From Paraburkholderia dioscoreae (GTDB lineage: Bacteria > Pseudomonadota > Gammaproteobacteria > Burkholderiales > Burkholderiaceae), in assembly GCF_902459535.1 (NCBI RefSeq), contig NZ_LR699554.1, forward strand, positions 310,001-374,000: a stretch of 64,000 bases of DNA. The letters run 5' to 3'. Below are positions 17,033 through 25,550 of the stretch, piece by piece. Under the pieces are notes generated by a model that saw nothing but the letters and a program-made list of their open reading frames with translations, did not search any database and was not told the DNA's origin. The position numbers and the translations under genes are program-made. Positions within the stretch are counted from its first letter, which is position 1, and each line of letters opens with the position of its first letter.

Positions 17033-17779
17033 TCAGTCGATCCGCTGCCAGCGGCCGGAAGCGGGGCACACACCAGCCTGTTCGCCGTTCATCTGGACCT
17101 GTTCCGCGTCGAGTTGCGACGAGACCGAAGGGGCGGTGTCGAACACGACCTTGAGTGCATGCGCAACATGGGCGTCTTCTATGGGAAGCTCCCAAGTCAG
17201 GAATATCTGGACGCAATCCTGAACGGGTGCGAAGCCGGCCGCATCAAAACCGCTGCTGCGGCGCTGAATTACGCCGTGAGGCTGCGCGGTGTCGAATATC
17301 ACAACCGTTCCCCGGTTCAGCGGAATGCGCTGACCCAGCGAGGGAAAATGCAGATCCAGTCCCTTGTCCTCGCTCATGAACAGATTGCAAAAGGCCGCAC
17401 TGCCGTATTGTGCGGCGTCATGGTGGTATCTCGCGCCACGGCAGGCCATGAGGGCTACATCACTGGAGGCAAGCACGCCGGGCAGCCCGAGCGCGCACGT
17501 CCAGTCGGACACGGCCTGTACGCAGCGCGAATAGTCCGGCCAGCGCACCCGTGCTCGCGCCAAGGGCATTGGTTCGACGTCACCGGCTTCCAGCACCATG
17601 CGCGACGAGATTTCCCTTTCCCAATCCGCGAGCAGACGCACAGGAGGGACAGGCACATCGAGTGAGCCTGATAGCACGATGTCGCTCACGCGCCGGCTGC
17701 GAATGGCGTCGCCACTCCAGAAATAGGAAGTCAGGGTGTCCGGCATTCGGTGCTGTCGAGGGGAAGTGATGGGGGCCAT
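17033..17779 (-). CDS. 2OG-Fe(II)-oxygenase-like protein
   Basis: 248 aa from ATG 17779. A jelly-roll hydroxylase-type motif is visible: H119-x-D121 in ARYHHDAAQYGS, a strand GQRIPLNRGTVVIFDTAQPH ending at the distal His168, then an Arg pair (IQRRSS) where 2-oxoglutarate-binding Arg is expected. This is consistent with a prolyl-hydroxylase or PKHD-like fold, but no named family was recognised. Relatives hydroxylate proteins or small molecules in the cytoplasm. It is convergent with cytochrome b561 (15 bp between stops). ATG 17746 is an equally possible start, and the frame stays open to 17881. Confidence 0.6.
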   Translation of the reverse strand: MAPITSPRQHRMPDTLTSYFWSGDAIRSRRVSDIVLSGSLDVPVPPVRLLADWEREISSRMVLEAGDVEPMPLARARVRWPDYSRCVQAVSDWTCALGLPGVLASSDVALMACRGARYHHDAAQYGSAAFCNLFMSEDKGLDLHFPSLGQRIPLNRGTVVIFDTAQPHGVIQRRSSGFDAAGFAPVQDCVQIFLTWELPIEDAHVAHALKVVFDTAPSVSSQLDAEQVQMNGEQAGVCPASGRWQRID

Positions 17780-17902
17780 TGTAACGATTCGAAGAAATGA
17801 CTTCGGCGTACGTCGGCCTGGAACGGTTCCTCCTGGCACGCGTCTTTCTCTGCGGTCGTCCTGCACCGCGCATCGCATCAACCGCTTCCGGATGATCCCG
17901 CT

Positions 17903-18922
17903 TCAGTGGCCGAGACCGCTGCTGGCGATCTGGTTCTCGACGTACTGGGCGAACAGCGCGTGCAGGTGCGTCGTCGGGTGAAGGTCGTCGGCGAACATGT
18001 ACGTCTGGTCCGCGTTGGCGCTCACGTAAGTTGCTGGCGAGCACAACAACGCCGTCTCATCGGGCGTCTTCCTGGGGTCACAGGCGACACCGGTGTTCGA
18101 CACGGCGAAGCCATTGGCCTGAAAGTTCGCCGTGATCTGGTTCAACCACGTATAGGAATCGATCTGGATAACCTTGCCCTGCAAGCCATCGGTTTGCAGC
18201 GCAGCGTTCAGGCTGCTGTTGAACAGCTGCGATAACTGGGTCAGATTCGCTCCGCCATCGGACGAGGCGATGCCATTCGGTGATAGTCCGATGTCCGGCA
18301 CATTGACCACCACCACATGAGCGGCGCCGTTCTGGACGATCTGCCCGACAACCTGAGCAAGCGTGGTAGCCGCCGTCTCCACGGTCTGCGCCGCGGCCGG
18401 CAGCGCTCCGGCGCGCAGCACATCGTTTGCGCCGGCCCAGACGAGCACCAGTTGATTGGAGTTGAAGCTTGTATGCGCAGCCAGATAGCTCGAAACCTGC
18501 TGATTGACGGGCATTTCGACATTGCCGATCACGTCGGTCAGAAAAGCGGACTGGTTGGCCGGCGTCGCCACCGTGGCGCCGCCTTCCGCATAGCCTAGGC
18601 CGCCCTGCGCGCTGAGTTTATGCGTGAGGTCGATGGTGTACGCAACGTTCAGCGTGTCGCCGTAGTATTGCGCGATATCCTGAGTCCACACCTGTCCGGG
18701 ATTGGTCGTGAAACGCCCGCCACCCACGGCGCTGGCGATCGGTGCATAGGTGCCGACGTCCGAAAGGCTGTCGCCGAACGACACGATTTGCAGATTGACG
18801 CCGCCTGCCGGTGCGGTTGCGCCGGCATTACCCGAGTCGCCTCCGTTCCCGCCGCATGCCGAAAGCAGTGAGATCGCCACGGCAAAAATTGCAGTGCGTA
18901 CCGTGTCATTAATTCCTTGCAT
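17903..18922 (-). CDS. GDSL/SGNH-type lipase or esterase lipoprotein
   Basis: 339 aa. A lipoprotein signal ends at LLSAC (Cys23), followed by a Gly/Ser-rich linker. SGNH block I is IVSFGDSLSDVGTYAP with the nucleophile Ser. Block III is VLVWAGANDVL (the Asn). Block V is DDLHPTTHLHALFAQYV with the catalytic Asp and His. It should hydrolyse acyl esters at the cell envelope. It is divergent from LAL regulator 1 across 331 bp and shares the gap with operator site A, so a link to the acyl-CoA island is possible but unproved. Confidence 0.88.
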   Translation of the reverse strand: MQGINDTVRTAIFAVAISLLSACGGNGGDSGNAGATAPAGGVNLQIVSFGDSLSDVGTYAPIASAVGGGRFTTNPGQVWTQDIAQYYGDTLNVAYTIDLTHKLSAQGGLGYAEGGATVATPANQSAFLTDVIGNVEMPVNQQVSSYLAAHTSFNSNQLVLVWAGANDVLRAGALPAAAQTVETAATTLAQVVGQIVQNGAAHVVVVNVPDIGLSPNGIASSDGGANLTQLSQLFNSSLNAALQTDGLQGKVIQIDSYTWLNQITANFQANGFAVSNTGVACDPRKTPDETALLCSPATYVSANADQTYMFADDLHPTTHLHALFAQYVENQIASSGLGH

Positions 18923-19253
18923 GGCGACTCTCCCTTAACCTGGCGGGGAGATGCGACCGCGTTGCGGAATTAGCGCGCGCCGCCTTCCCGACAAGCACTC
19001 TTCTCAAGCAAGAAGCATGCGTTGCCGCGGGCGGGGTTGTTGGTAATTTCCCTCACTAACTGCAGTGCACTTGGTCTATGTCCGATCGAAAACGGGACCG
19101 ACGGTGCCGGGCTACCCACCCGAATCGGGTAGGTAACCGCTAAATTGCCCGACCGACGGTGTCGCACTTCTATACTCCGACGAACGCGTTCCGAGGTGTC
19201 GACAGGTGTCGCGAGACCTTTCTCACGTTTATCTGTCTATCAGTTTCCCCCGT
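18923..19253. other. 331 bp divergent region between GDSL lipoprotein and LAL regulator 1
   Basis: No ORF is supported. It carries operator site A (19116-19133), with an extra CTACCC immediately in front of it at 19112-19117. CTCCC-type ribosome complement sits next to the lipoprotein start. Confidence 0.45.
19116..19133 (+). promoter_or_regulatory. Island operator, site A
   Basis: CCACCC-GAATC-GGGTAGG, inverted repeat of the CYACYC-N5-GGGTRG family, 120 bp upstream of the LAL regulator 1 ATG. A second half, CTACCC, overlaps on the left. It suggests autoregulation. Confidence 0.55.
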
Positions 19254-21998
19254 ATGTCCGAATCCATTGAACACTCATTAGACGCACGCGTCTTCCCCAG
19301 ACTGACGATCGAGCCCGTAACCGGCGCGAGATTGATTCCGCCTCGCGCGGCACGCCAACTCATGCCTCGCGAAGCCTTGATGGCACGACTGCTCGAAGCG
19401 CGGCGGCAGCGTTGCGTGGTGATTCAGGGACCGGCCGGCAGCGCCAAGACCAGCACGATGCTGGCTCTCAGGCAGGCCATGTTGACGCTGGATTTCGACG
19501 TGGCCTGGCTTTCGCTGGCACCCGAAGACGACGACCTCACCGCGTTCTTTCACGGTCTGCTCGCGAGCCTCGCCAGCGTGGATCCGGCGATCGCGCGCGA
19601 AGCGGAATTACTGGTCGGCCGCGAGAGCGAGGAAACCGCGGTTGAGCATTGGGTGATCACGCTCGTTCGCGGTATTGCTCGCCGCAAACGTGAACTGGTT
19701 CTGATGCTCGACGACGTCCATTACCTTCGGAACGCACGGATTCTCGAGGCAATGCGCTGGCTGCTCGACTATGCGCCCCCTCAGCTTCATGTCGTGCTGG
19801 CTTCGCGGCGGGCGTTGCCCGTCTCGCTGGCGCGCCTGCGCTCCCAAGGTCTGGCGACAGAGCTCGACCGACACGACCTGCGCTTTTCGGCCGAAGAATC
19901 AGAGCGATTTTTGCGCGAGCAACTCGGCGACGTCGCAAAACGGGACGCGCAGGTCGTGCATGAACTGACCGACGGCTGGGCAGCGGGCCTGCAGTTGTTC
20001 GCGATCGACCTGAAGACCCGCAAAGGCGCAGCTTTTACGCCTGCAACCGTGCGCGATGCCGAAACCTTCGCGCACTACTTCGAACGCGAAGTGCTGGTGC
20101 GACTCGCTCCCGAAGATCTTCTTCTGCTCACTCGCGCGGCGCTATGCGAACGATTCTGTGCGCGCCTCTGTGCAAGCTTGATGCAGCATGCGGGCGCCGT
20201 CGGAGACGTCGCCGCCCGGCTCAGCCGCCTGGAGGGCGACAATCTGTTCATCACGCAGACTGGCGTGGCTCAGGACGGCGAAACCTGGTATCGCCTGCAT
20301 CCTCTGCTGCGCGAGGTTTTGCAGCGCCGGGTCGTGGGGCTGCCGGCTGCCGAATTGCGTGAACTGCATGCGGCGGCCTGGCAGTGGCTTAGTGTGCAAG
20401 GTTACGTCGACGAGGCCGTGCATCACGCCGTACTCGCAGACAACGCGCAGGCCGCCGCAGATCTCGTGGAAGGGTGCGCGCACGATCTGCTCGCGCGCGG
20501 CGAACTCCGTCAGCTTGCGGGCCTGGTGCGCCGCCTGCCGCCGGCGCAGATCGCAGAGCGTTTCGATCTGCGCGTGATCACCGCCTATCTGCAAATGTAT
20601 GCCGGCGAAACCGACGCGCTCATGCAGAGCATTCAGCAGATAGCGTCGCGTAGCGAGCGGCCCGACCCGCGTCAGCGGTACGCGCTTGCGCTGCTTCGCG
20701 GCGGCCTCGCGCTACAGCGCGACGACACGGATTCGGTCGTGGCGCTATTGCCGGAACTGCAGCGCGTCCCCGCGGACGCTGACGATTTCACCCGCGCGGG
20801 TCGCGGCAACATTCTCTCGTGGATGTTCATCCATCGTGGCGACTATCAACAGGCGCGCAAGGTGCTGGAAGAGGGGGCGCCGCATGGCGGCGCGCCGCGC
20901 GGCATCCTGCTTGGCCGTTGCATGAGCGGCATGACGCACGCCGCCGAGGGGCAAGTGCTGCTCGCCGAGCGGGTGTTTTGCGACGTGCTGGCGGAAGCGG
21001 AGAAACAGGGCCCCGCTTATGTGGGCATTGCGTGCATGGCCGCTGCGCTGCTTGGCGAAGCGCTTTACGAACTGAACGACGTCGATGCTTCGCTCGGACT
21101 GCTGGACGAACGCATCGACGTCCTCGAGCGGGTGTCGATTCCGGACACTGTGTTGCGGGCGCTGACGGTGCTCGCCCGCGCGCACCGGTTCGCGGGCCGA
21201 CGGCTCGAGGCCCACGACTATCTCGAACGACTTGAAGACTACGCGAAGCGTCATGGTGTGGATCGTCTTCTCGCGAACGCACTGTGTCTGCGCTCACGCT
21301 GGTTGCTCGAAGAAGGAAGTCTCGATGAAGCCGAGGCGGCATTGCTGCGCTGCGAGGCGCTGGCGGCGCGCTATACCGGCGCGGTGCGCAGCACGGCTTG
21401 GGAAATCAGCGTTTGCGCCGATCTCGCGCGCATTCGCATGTGCCTGCATCTGAATGACTTCGACGGCGCGATGAGCCGGCTCAAGCCTCTCAGCGCGCTG
21501 TCCGAAGCGGGAGGGAGATGGTGCCGCGTAGCCGGGCTGCGTTTGCAGATGTCGATTGCCGAGAAGGGGCGCCACAACGATAGAGCGGCGCGCGAGCATC
21601 TGGTGGAGGCTTTGCGCCTGGGCCACCGGCTCGGGTTGATGCGCAGCCTGCTGGACGAACTCGGATCATGTCGGCAGATTCTCGACGCCCTGCCGCTCGA
21701 ACAGGACTTCGATCCCGTGCTCGCTTTCTATGCACAGCGGCTGATCGACGCTGGGCAGGCATCCGCGCCTGCCGCGCCGCCGGCGGCTGCGGTGCACGTT
21801 CCGATCCAGTCGCTTAGCGAGCGTGAAAACGAGGTTCTGGGTCTGCTTGCACTTGCGCTGCCCAACAAGAAGATTGCGCGTGTCATGGACGTTTCGCTCG
21901 ATACGGTGAAGTGGCATCTGAAGAACATCTACAGAAAGCTGGAAGTGTCGGGCCGCGACGGCGCCGTCGCGAAGATGCGCGACGCGAGTGCGCGATAA
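19254..21998 (+). CDS. MalT/LAL-type LuxR regulator 1
   Basis: 914 aa large ATP-binding LuxR regulator. The N-terminal AAA/STAND ATPase has Walker A GPAGSAKTS (59-67) and Walker B LVLMLDDVHYL. A long helical TPR-like sensor region follows, and a C-terminal LuxR HTH (LSERENEVLGLLALALPNKK, then DTVKWHLKNIYRKLEV). Such proteins (MalT, AlkS) are ATP-dependent activators triggered by an inducer; AlkS controls alkane oxidation. Walker A is odd: the Gly normally before the Lys is Ala64 (codon GCC at 19443-19445). It heads the plus arm of the island. GTG 19206 is an alternative start adding 16 residues. A paralogue is encoded at 42511-45357. Confidence 0.93.
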   Translation: MSESIEHSLDARVFPRLTIEPVTGARLIPPRAARQLMPREALMARLLEARRQRCVVIQGPAGSAKTSTMLALRQAMLTLDFDVAWLSLAPEDDDLTAFFHGLLASLASVDPAIAREAELLVGRESEETAVEHWVITLVRGIARRKRELVLMLDDVHYLRNARILEAMRWLLDYAPPQLHVVLASRRALPVSLARLRSQGLATELDRHDLRFSAEESERFLREQLGDVAKRDAQVVHELTDGWAAGLQLFAIDLKTRKGAAFTPATVRDAETFAHYFEREVLVRLAPEDLLLLTRAALCERFCARLCASLMQHAGAVGDVAARLSRLEGDNLFITQTGVAQDGETWYRLHPLLREVLQRRVVGLPAAELRELHAAAWQWLSVQGYVDEAVHHAVLADNAQAAADLVEGCAHDLLARGELRQLAGLVRRLPPAQIAERFDLRVITAYLQMYAGETDALMQSIQQIASRSERPDPRQRYALALLRGGLALQRDDTDSVVALLPELQRVPADADDFTRAGRGNILSWMFIHRGDYQQARKVLEEGAPHGGAPRGILLGRCMSGMTHAAEGQVLLAERVFCDVLAEAEKQGPAYVGIACMAAALLGEALYELNDVDASLGLLDERIDVLERVSIPDTVLRALTVLARAHRFAGRRLEAHDYLERLEDYAKRHGVDRLLANALCLRSRWLLEEGSLDEAEAALLRCEALAARYTGAVRSTAWEISVCADLARIRMCLHLNDFDGAMSRLKPLSALSEAGGRWCRVAGLRLQMSIAEKGRHNDRAAREHLVEALRLGHRLGLMRSLLDELGSCRQILDALPLEQDFDPVLAFYAQRLIDAGQASAPAAPPAAAVHVPIQSLSERENEVLGLLALALPNKKIARVMDVSLDTVKWHLKNIYRKLEVSGRDGAVAKMRDASAR

Positions 21999-22034
21999 CG
22001 CTTTTCTCCCTCGCAGTCATCCATTCAGCCACCC

Positions 22035-22052
22035 CCACTCTACGGGGGTAGG
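22035..22052 (+). promoter_or_regulatory. Island operator, site B
   Basis: CCACTC-TACGG-GGGTAGG, one mismatch to CCACCC-N5-GGGTAGG, inside a longer C-rich/G-rich inverted repeat (22029-22053). It is 99 bp upstream of the acyl-CoA dehydrogenase start at 22152, the first enzyme gene of the plus arm. Confidence 0.55.
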
Positions 22053-22151
22053 CTTGCTCGCCACCCTCGCCACGCACAATGCGTTCATGGAAGCAGCCGG
22101 CCGACAACCCGGTCCGCGCTGCCAACGCATTCAATCGATGAGGAGCGTGCG

Positions 22152-23291
22152 GTGGAAGTCAAACGTAATGTCTATCGCGAGGATCACGAGATGCTGCGTG
22201 AAACCGCGCGGCGTTTCTTCGAACGGGAGTGCCTGCCGCGGCAGGCGCAGTGGGACGAGGCCGGCTGCGTCGATCGCGAGACCTGGCTAAAGGCCGGGCG
22301 GGAAGGTCTGCTGTGCGTGACCGTGCCGGAAGAATACGGCGGTGGCGGCGGCGATTTCGGTCATTCGGCGATCGTCGCGGAAGAGTTGCACCGTGCGGGT
22401 GTGTCGGGTTTCAGCTATTCCGTGCACTCCGATATCACCGCGCCGTACATCGTTCGTCTCGGCACCGAAGAGCAGAAACGCAACTGGCTACCGCCCATTT
22501 GCCGCGGCGAAAAGATCCTCGCGATCGCGATGACCGAACCCGGTACGGGCTCCGATCTGAAGTCGATCCGTACCACCGCGGTGCGTGACGGCGACGACTA
22601 CGTCATCAACGGCAGCAAGACTTTCATCTCCAACGGCCTGAACTGCGACATGGTGGTGGTGGTCTGCAAGACCGATCCGTCGGCGGGCGCGAAGGGCGTA
22701 AGTCTCATCATGGTCGAAACCGACCGTGCGGGTTTTCGCCGTGGCCGCAAGCTCGAAAAAGTGGGGCAGGCCGCCGCGGATACCGCCGAACTGTTCTTCG
22801 ACAACGTGCGTGTGCCGGCCGGCAACCTGATCGGCAACGAGAACGGCGGCTTCATTCACCTGATGGAAGAACTGCCGCAAGAGCGCCTGATCATCGCGGT
22901 GTATTGCGCGGCGAAGCTGGAGCGGCAACTCGAACTGACGCTGCAATACGTTAAGGACCGCCGCGCGTTCAATCAAACCGTGTGGGACTTCCAGAACACC
23001 AAATTCAAGCTCGCCGATGTGAAGGCGCAAGCCGTTGCGGTCCGCACGCTGGTGGACTACTACATTCGCGAGCATATGGAGCGCAAGCTCACGCTGCAGG
23101 AAGCGGCCATTGCCAAGCTGTTCGCGACCGAAGCAATGTGGAAGTGCATCGACGAAATGGTTCAGCTGCATGGCGGTTACGGCTACATGCTGGAATATCC
23201 GATTGCCCGTGCTTTTGCCGACATGCGCGTTACGCGCATTTTCGGCGGGACCAGCGAAGTCTTGCGGGATCTCATCTCGCGCAAGCTTTAA
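22152..23291 (+). CDS. Acyl-CoA dehydrogenase, LCAD/IVD-like
   Basis: 379 aa FAD enzyme introducing the alpha-beta double bond in an acyl-CoA and passing electrons to ETF. Typical signatures are AIAMTEPGTGSDL and a C-terminal RIFGGTSEVLRDLISRKL. The position of the MCAD catalytic Glu is Gly here (FGGT); instead a Glu lies in ELPQERL (Glu244), the site used by long- and branched-chain dehydrogenases. The GTG start has GAGGAGCG upstream. It is first in the plus-arm operon, 27 bp before the thiolase. Its paralogue at 39231-40373 shares long identical stretches such as DFQNTKFKLAD. Confidence 0.93.
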   Translation: MEVKRNVYREDHEMLRETARRFFERECLPRQAQWDEAGCVDRETWLKAGREGLLCVTVPEEYGGGGGDFGHSAIVAEELHRAGVSGFSYSVHSDITAPYIVRLGTEEQKRNWLPPICRGEKILAIAMTEPGTGSDLKSIRTTAVRDGDDYVINGSKTFISNGLNCDMVVVVCKTDPSAGAKGVSLIMVETDRAGFRRGRKLEKVGQAAADTAELFFDNVRVPAGNLIGNENGGFIHLMEELPQERLIIAVYCAAKLERQLELTLQYVKDRRAFNQTVWDFQNTKFKLADVKAQAVAVRTLVDYYIREHMERKLTLQEAAIAKLFATEAMWKCIDEMVQLHGGYGYMLEYPIARAFADMRVTRIFGGTSEVLRDLISRKL

Positions 23292-23317
23292 GTCTCCTTA
23301 CCTTTTGAGGCAGCATC

Positions 23318-24505
23318 ATGAGCGAAAAAGTACTGGTGGCGGGCGTCGGCATGATCCAGTTCGCCAAGCCCGGCGCGAGCCAGAGCTACACCGAAATGGG
23401 CGCTGAAGCGACCCGCCGCGCACTGGCCGATGCGGGCATCGCGTACGACCTCGTGCAGCAGGCCTTCGCCGGCTATGTGTACGGCGACTCCACGTGCGGC
23501 CAGACCGCGCTGTACGAAGTGGGCATGACGGGCATTCCGATCGTCAACGTCAATAACAATTGTTCGACGGGTTCGACCGCGCTCTATCTCGCCCGCCAGG
23601 CGATTGCGACCGGCGACGCCGACTGCGTGCTCGCGCTCGGCTTCGAGCAGATGCAGTCCGGCGCATTGAAATCGCACTGGGACGACCGGCCGGTAACGCG
23701 TGCGCGTTTCGTGCCGATCATGCACGGCCTGACCGCCGACCTCGCGCATCTGCCGCAGGCGCTACGCACGTTCGGCGGCGCGGGGCGCGAACACATGCAG
23801 CGTTACGGCACGCGCATGGAAACTTTCGCCGCGGTGCGGGCCAAGGCGAGCCGACACGCGGCGAACAACCCGCTGGCGCTGTTCCGCAAACAGGTCACGA
23901 CCGAAGACGTGATGAACGACACGGTGCTGATGCCCGGCGTGATGACGCGTCTGATGGCGTGTCCGCCCACTTGCGGCGGCGCGGCGGCGATCCTCGTTTC
24001 CGAGAAGTTCGCGAAGAAACACGGCTTGCGCACGGATGTGCAGATCGTTGCGCAGTCGCTCACCACCGATCCGCCGGCTTCGTTCGATCCACCCTCGATG
24101 CTCAACTACGTCGGCACGCACATGACGCGTTCGGCCGCGAACAAGGTCTACGAAAAAGCCGGTATCGGACCGGAAGACGTCGACGTATGCGAGCTGCACG
24201 ACTGTTTCGCGCACAACGAAGTCATCTGTTACGAATCGCTCGGCTTCTGTCCGGAAGGCGGCGCCGAGAAGTTCGTCAGCGACGGCGACAACACGTACGG
24301 TGGCAAGGTGGTGGTCAATCCGTCGGGCGGTCTGCTTTCCAAGGGGCATCCGCTGGGTGCGACCGGCCTTGCACAGTGCTATGAACTGACCCACCAGCTG
24401 CGCGGCACCGCCGACCAGCGTCAGGTGCAAGGCGCAAAGCTGGCGCTTCAACACAATCTCGGCCTCGGTGGCGCGTGCGTGGTGACGTTATACGGCAAGT
24501 ACTGA
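23318..24505 (+). CDS. SCPx-type thiolase / lipid-transfer-like acetyl-CoA acyltransferase
   Basis: 395 aa thiolase of the sterol-carrier-protein-x group, without a C-terminal SCP2 domain. The active-site Cys is in VNNNCSTGSTAL, the His-Asp-Cys motif in ELHDCFAHNE, and the second catalytic His region in GGLLSKGHPLGATGLAQ. It should cleave 3-oxoacyl-CoA thiolytically (or act on branched substrates, or as an aldolase-like enzyme as some relatives do). It lies 26 bp after the acyl-CoA dehydrogenase. Its paralogue at 38015-39199 shares many blocks, such as GYVYGDSTCGQ. Confidence 0.9.
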   Translation: MSEKVLVAGVGMIQFAKPGASQSYTEMGAEATRRALADAGIAYDLVQQAFAGYVYGDSTCGQTALYEVGMTGIPIVNVNNNCSTGSTALYLARQAIATGDADCVLALGFEQMQSGALKSHWDDRPVTRARFVPIMHGLTADLAHLPQALRTFGGAGREHMQRYGTRMETFAAVRAKASRHAANNPLALFRKQVTTEDVMNDTVLMPGVMTRLMACPPTCGGAAAILVSEKFAKKHGLRTDVQIVAQSLTTDPPASFDPPSMLNYVGTHMTRSAANKVYEKAGIGPEDVDVCELHDCFAHNEVICYESLGFCPEGGAEKFVSDGDNTYGGKVVVNPSGGLLSKGHPLGATGLAQCYELTHQLRGTADQRQVQGAKLALQHNLGLGGACVVTLYGKY

Positions 24506-24578
24506 ATTCGTTTGCGCTGACCGGCGGGACGCCGTGTCTTGCGCAACCCTGGATAGCAAACGGTATTGAGGATTTCCC

Positions 24579-25514
24579 ATGCAGCAGCTTTGCAAAAATC
24601 GCGTTGTTGTCATCACCGGCGCTGGACGGGGTCTGGGGCGCGAATATGCGCTGGAGTTCGCCCGCCAGGGCGCGAAAATCGTCGTCAACGACCTCGGCGG
24701 CAAGGGTGATGGGTCAGGCGCGGCGAGCGGTCCTGCGCTCGACGTGGTCGCGGAAATCGAAGGGCTCGGCGGCGAGGCTGTCGCCAATTTCGACGACGTG
24801 GCCGACTGGAATGGCGCAAAGAACATGATCGACACGGCCATTTCCGTGTTCGGCGGACTCGACGTGCTGGTCAACAACGCCGGCATTCTGCGCGACCGCA
24901 CGCTCGCCAACATGAGCGAGGAAGACTGGGACTCGGTGATTCGCGTGCACATGCGCGGCACCTTTGCACCGTCGCACCACGCCGCCGCATACTGGCGCGA
25001 TGAGGCCAAGGCGGGGCGCGAGCGGGTGGCACGGCTTATCAACACCAGTTCGTCGTCGGGTCTCTACTGCAACCCGGGCCAGGCCAACTACGGCGCGGCG
25101 AAGGCGGGCATCGCGGCCATGTCGGTGATTGCCGCTCGTGAGCTGGAGCGCTATGGTGTGACGGTGAATGCGATCTATCCGACCGCGATGAGCCGTCTGA
25201 CCGAAGACATCTTCGCGAAGCGGCGCGACGAATTCACCGCTGGCGCCGCACCCGGCTTCGATCCGCTGGACGCGGGCAACGTCGCGCCCCTGGTGGCATG
25301 GCTTGGCAGCAGTGCGTCGAGCGGTATCACCGGGCGTGTATTCGGCGTGCGCGGCGGTCGTATTACCGTGGCTGAAGGCTGGCATGCGGGCCCGCGCATC
25401 GAAAAGGACGGGCGTTGGGACGTGGCGGAACTCGGCGCGCTGATACCGCAACTGGTGGAACAGGCCGCGCCGAATGCGCTGACCTCCGGCGAGATTCCGG
25501 CGCTGGTGGCGTAA
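24579..25514 (+). CDS. SDR, MFE-2/17beta-HSD4-type 3-hydroxyacyl-CoA dehydrogenase
   Basis: 311 aa short-chain dehydrogenase. The NAD-binding motif is TGAGRGLG (about residues 13-20), followed by VVNDLGGKGDGSG, VLVNNAGILRDRTLANMSEE and the catalytic Ser plus Tyr-x3-Lys in NYGAAKAG. The extended loop after VVNDLGG and the NNAGILRDRT block are those of the dehydrogenase unit of peroxisomal multifunctional enzyme type 2, which oxidises (3R)-hydroxyacyl-CoA of branched chains. Some bacterial relatives act on sterol side chains. The gene is 73 bp after the thiolase with no terminator between. Confidence 0.87.
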   Translation: MQQLCKNRVVVITGAGRGLGREYALEFARQGAKIVVNDLGGKGDGSGAASGPALDVVAEIEGLGGEAVANFDDVADWNGAKNMIDTAISVFGGLDVLVNNAGILRDRTLANMSEEDWDSVIRVHMRGTFAPSHHAAAYWRDEAKAGRERVARLINTSSSSGLYCNPGQANYGAAKAGIAAMSVIAARELERYGVTVNAIYPTAMSRLTEDIFAKRRDEFTAGAAPGFDPLDAGNVAPLVAWLGSSASSGITGRVFGVRGGRITVAEGWHAGPRIEKDGRWDVAELGALIPQLVEQAAPNALTSGEIPALVA

Positions 25515-25550
25515 GCACCCGAAACCGTCTTGCGTCGCAGGAGAGTGTGC

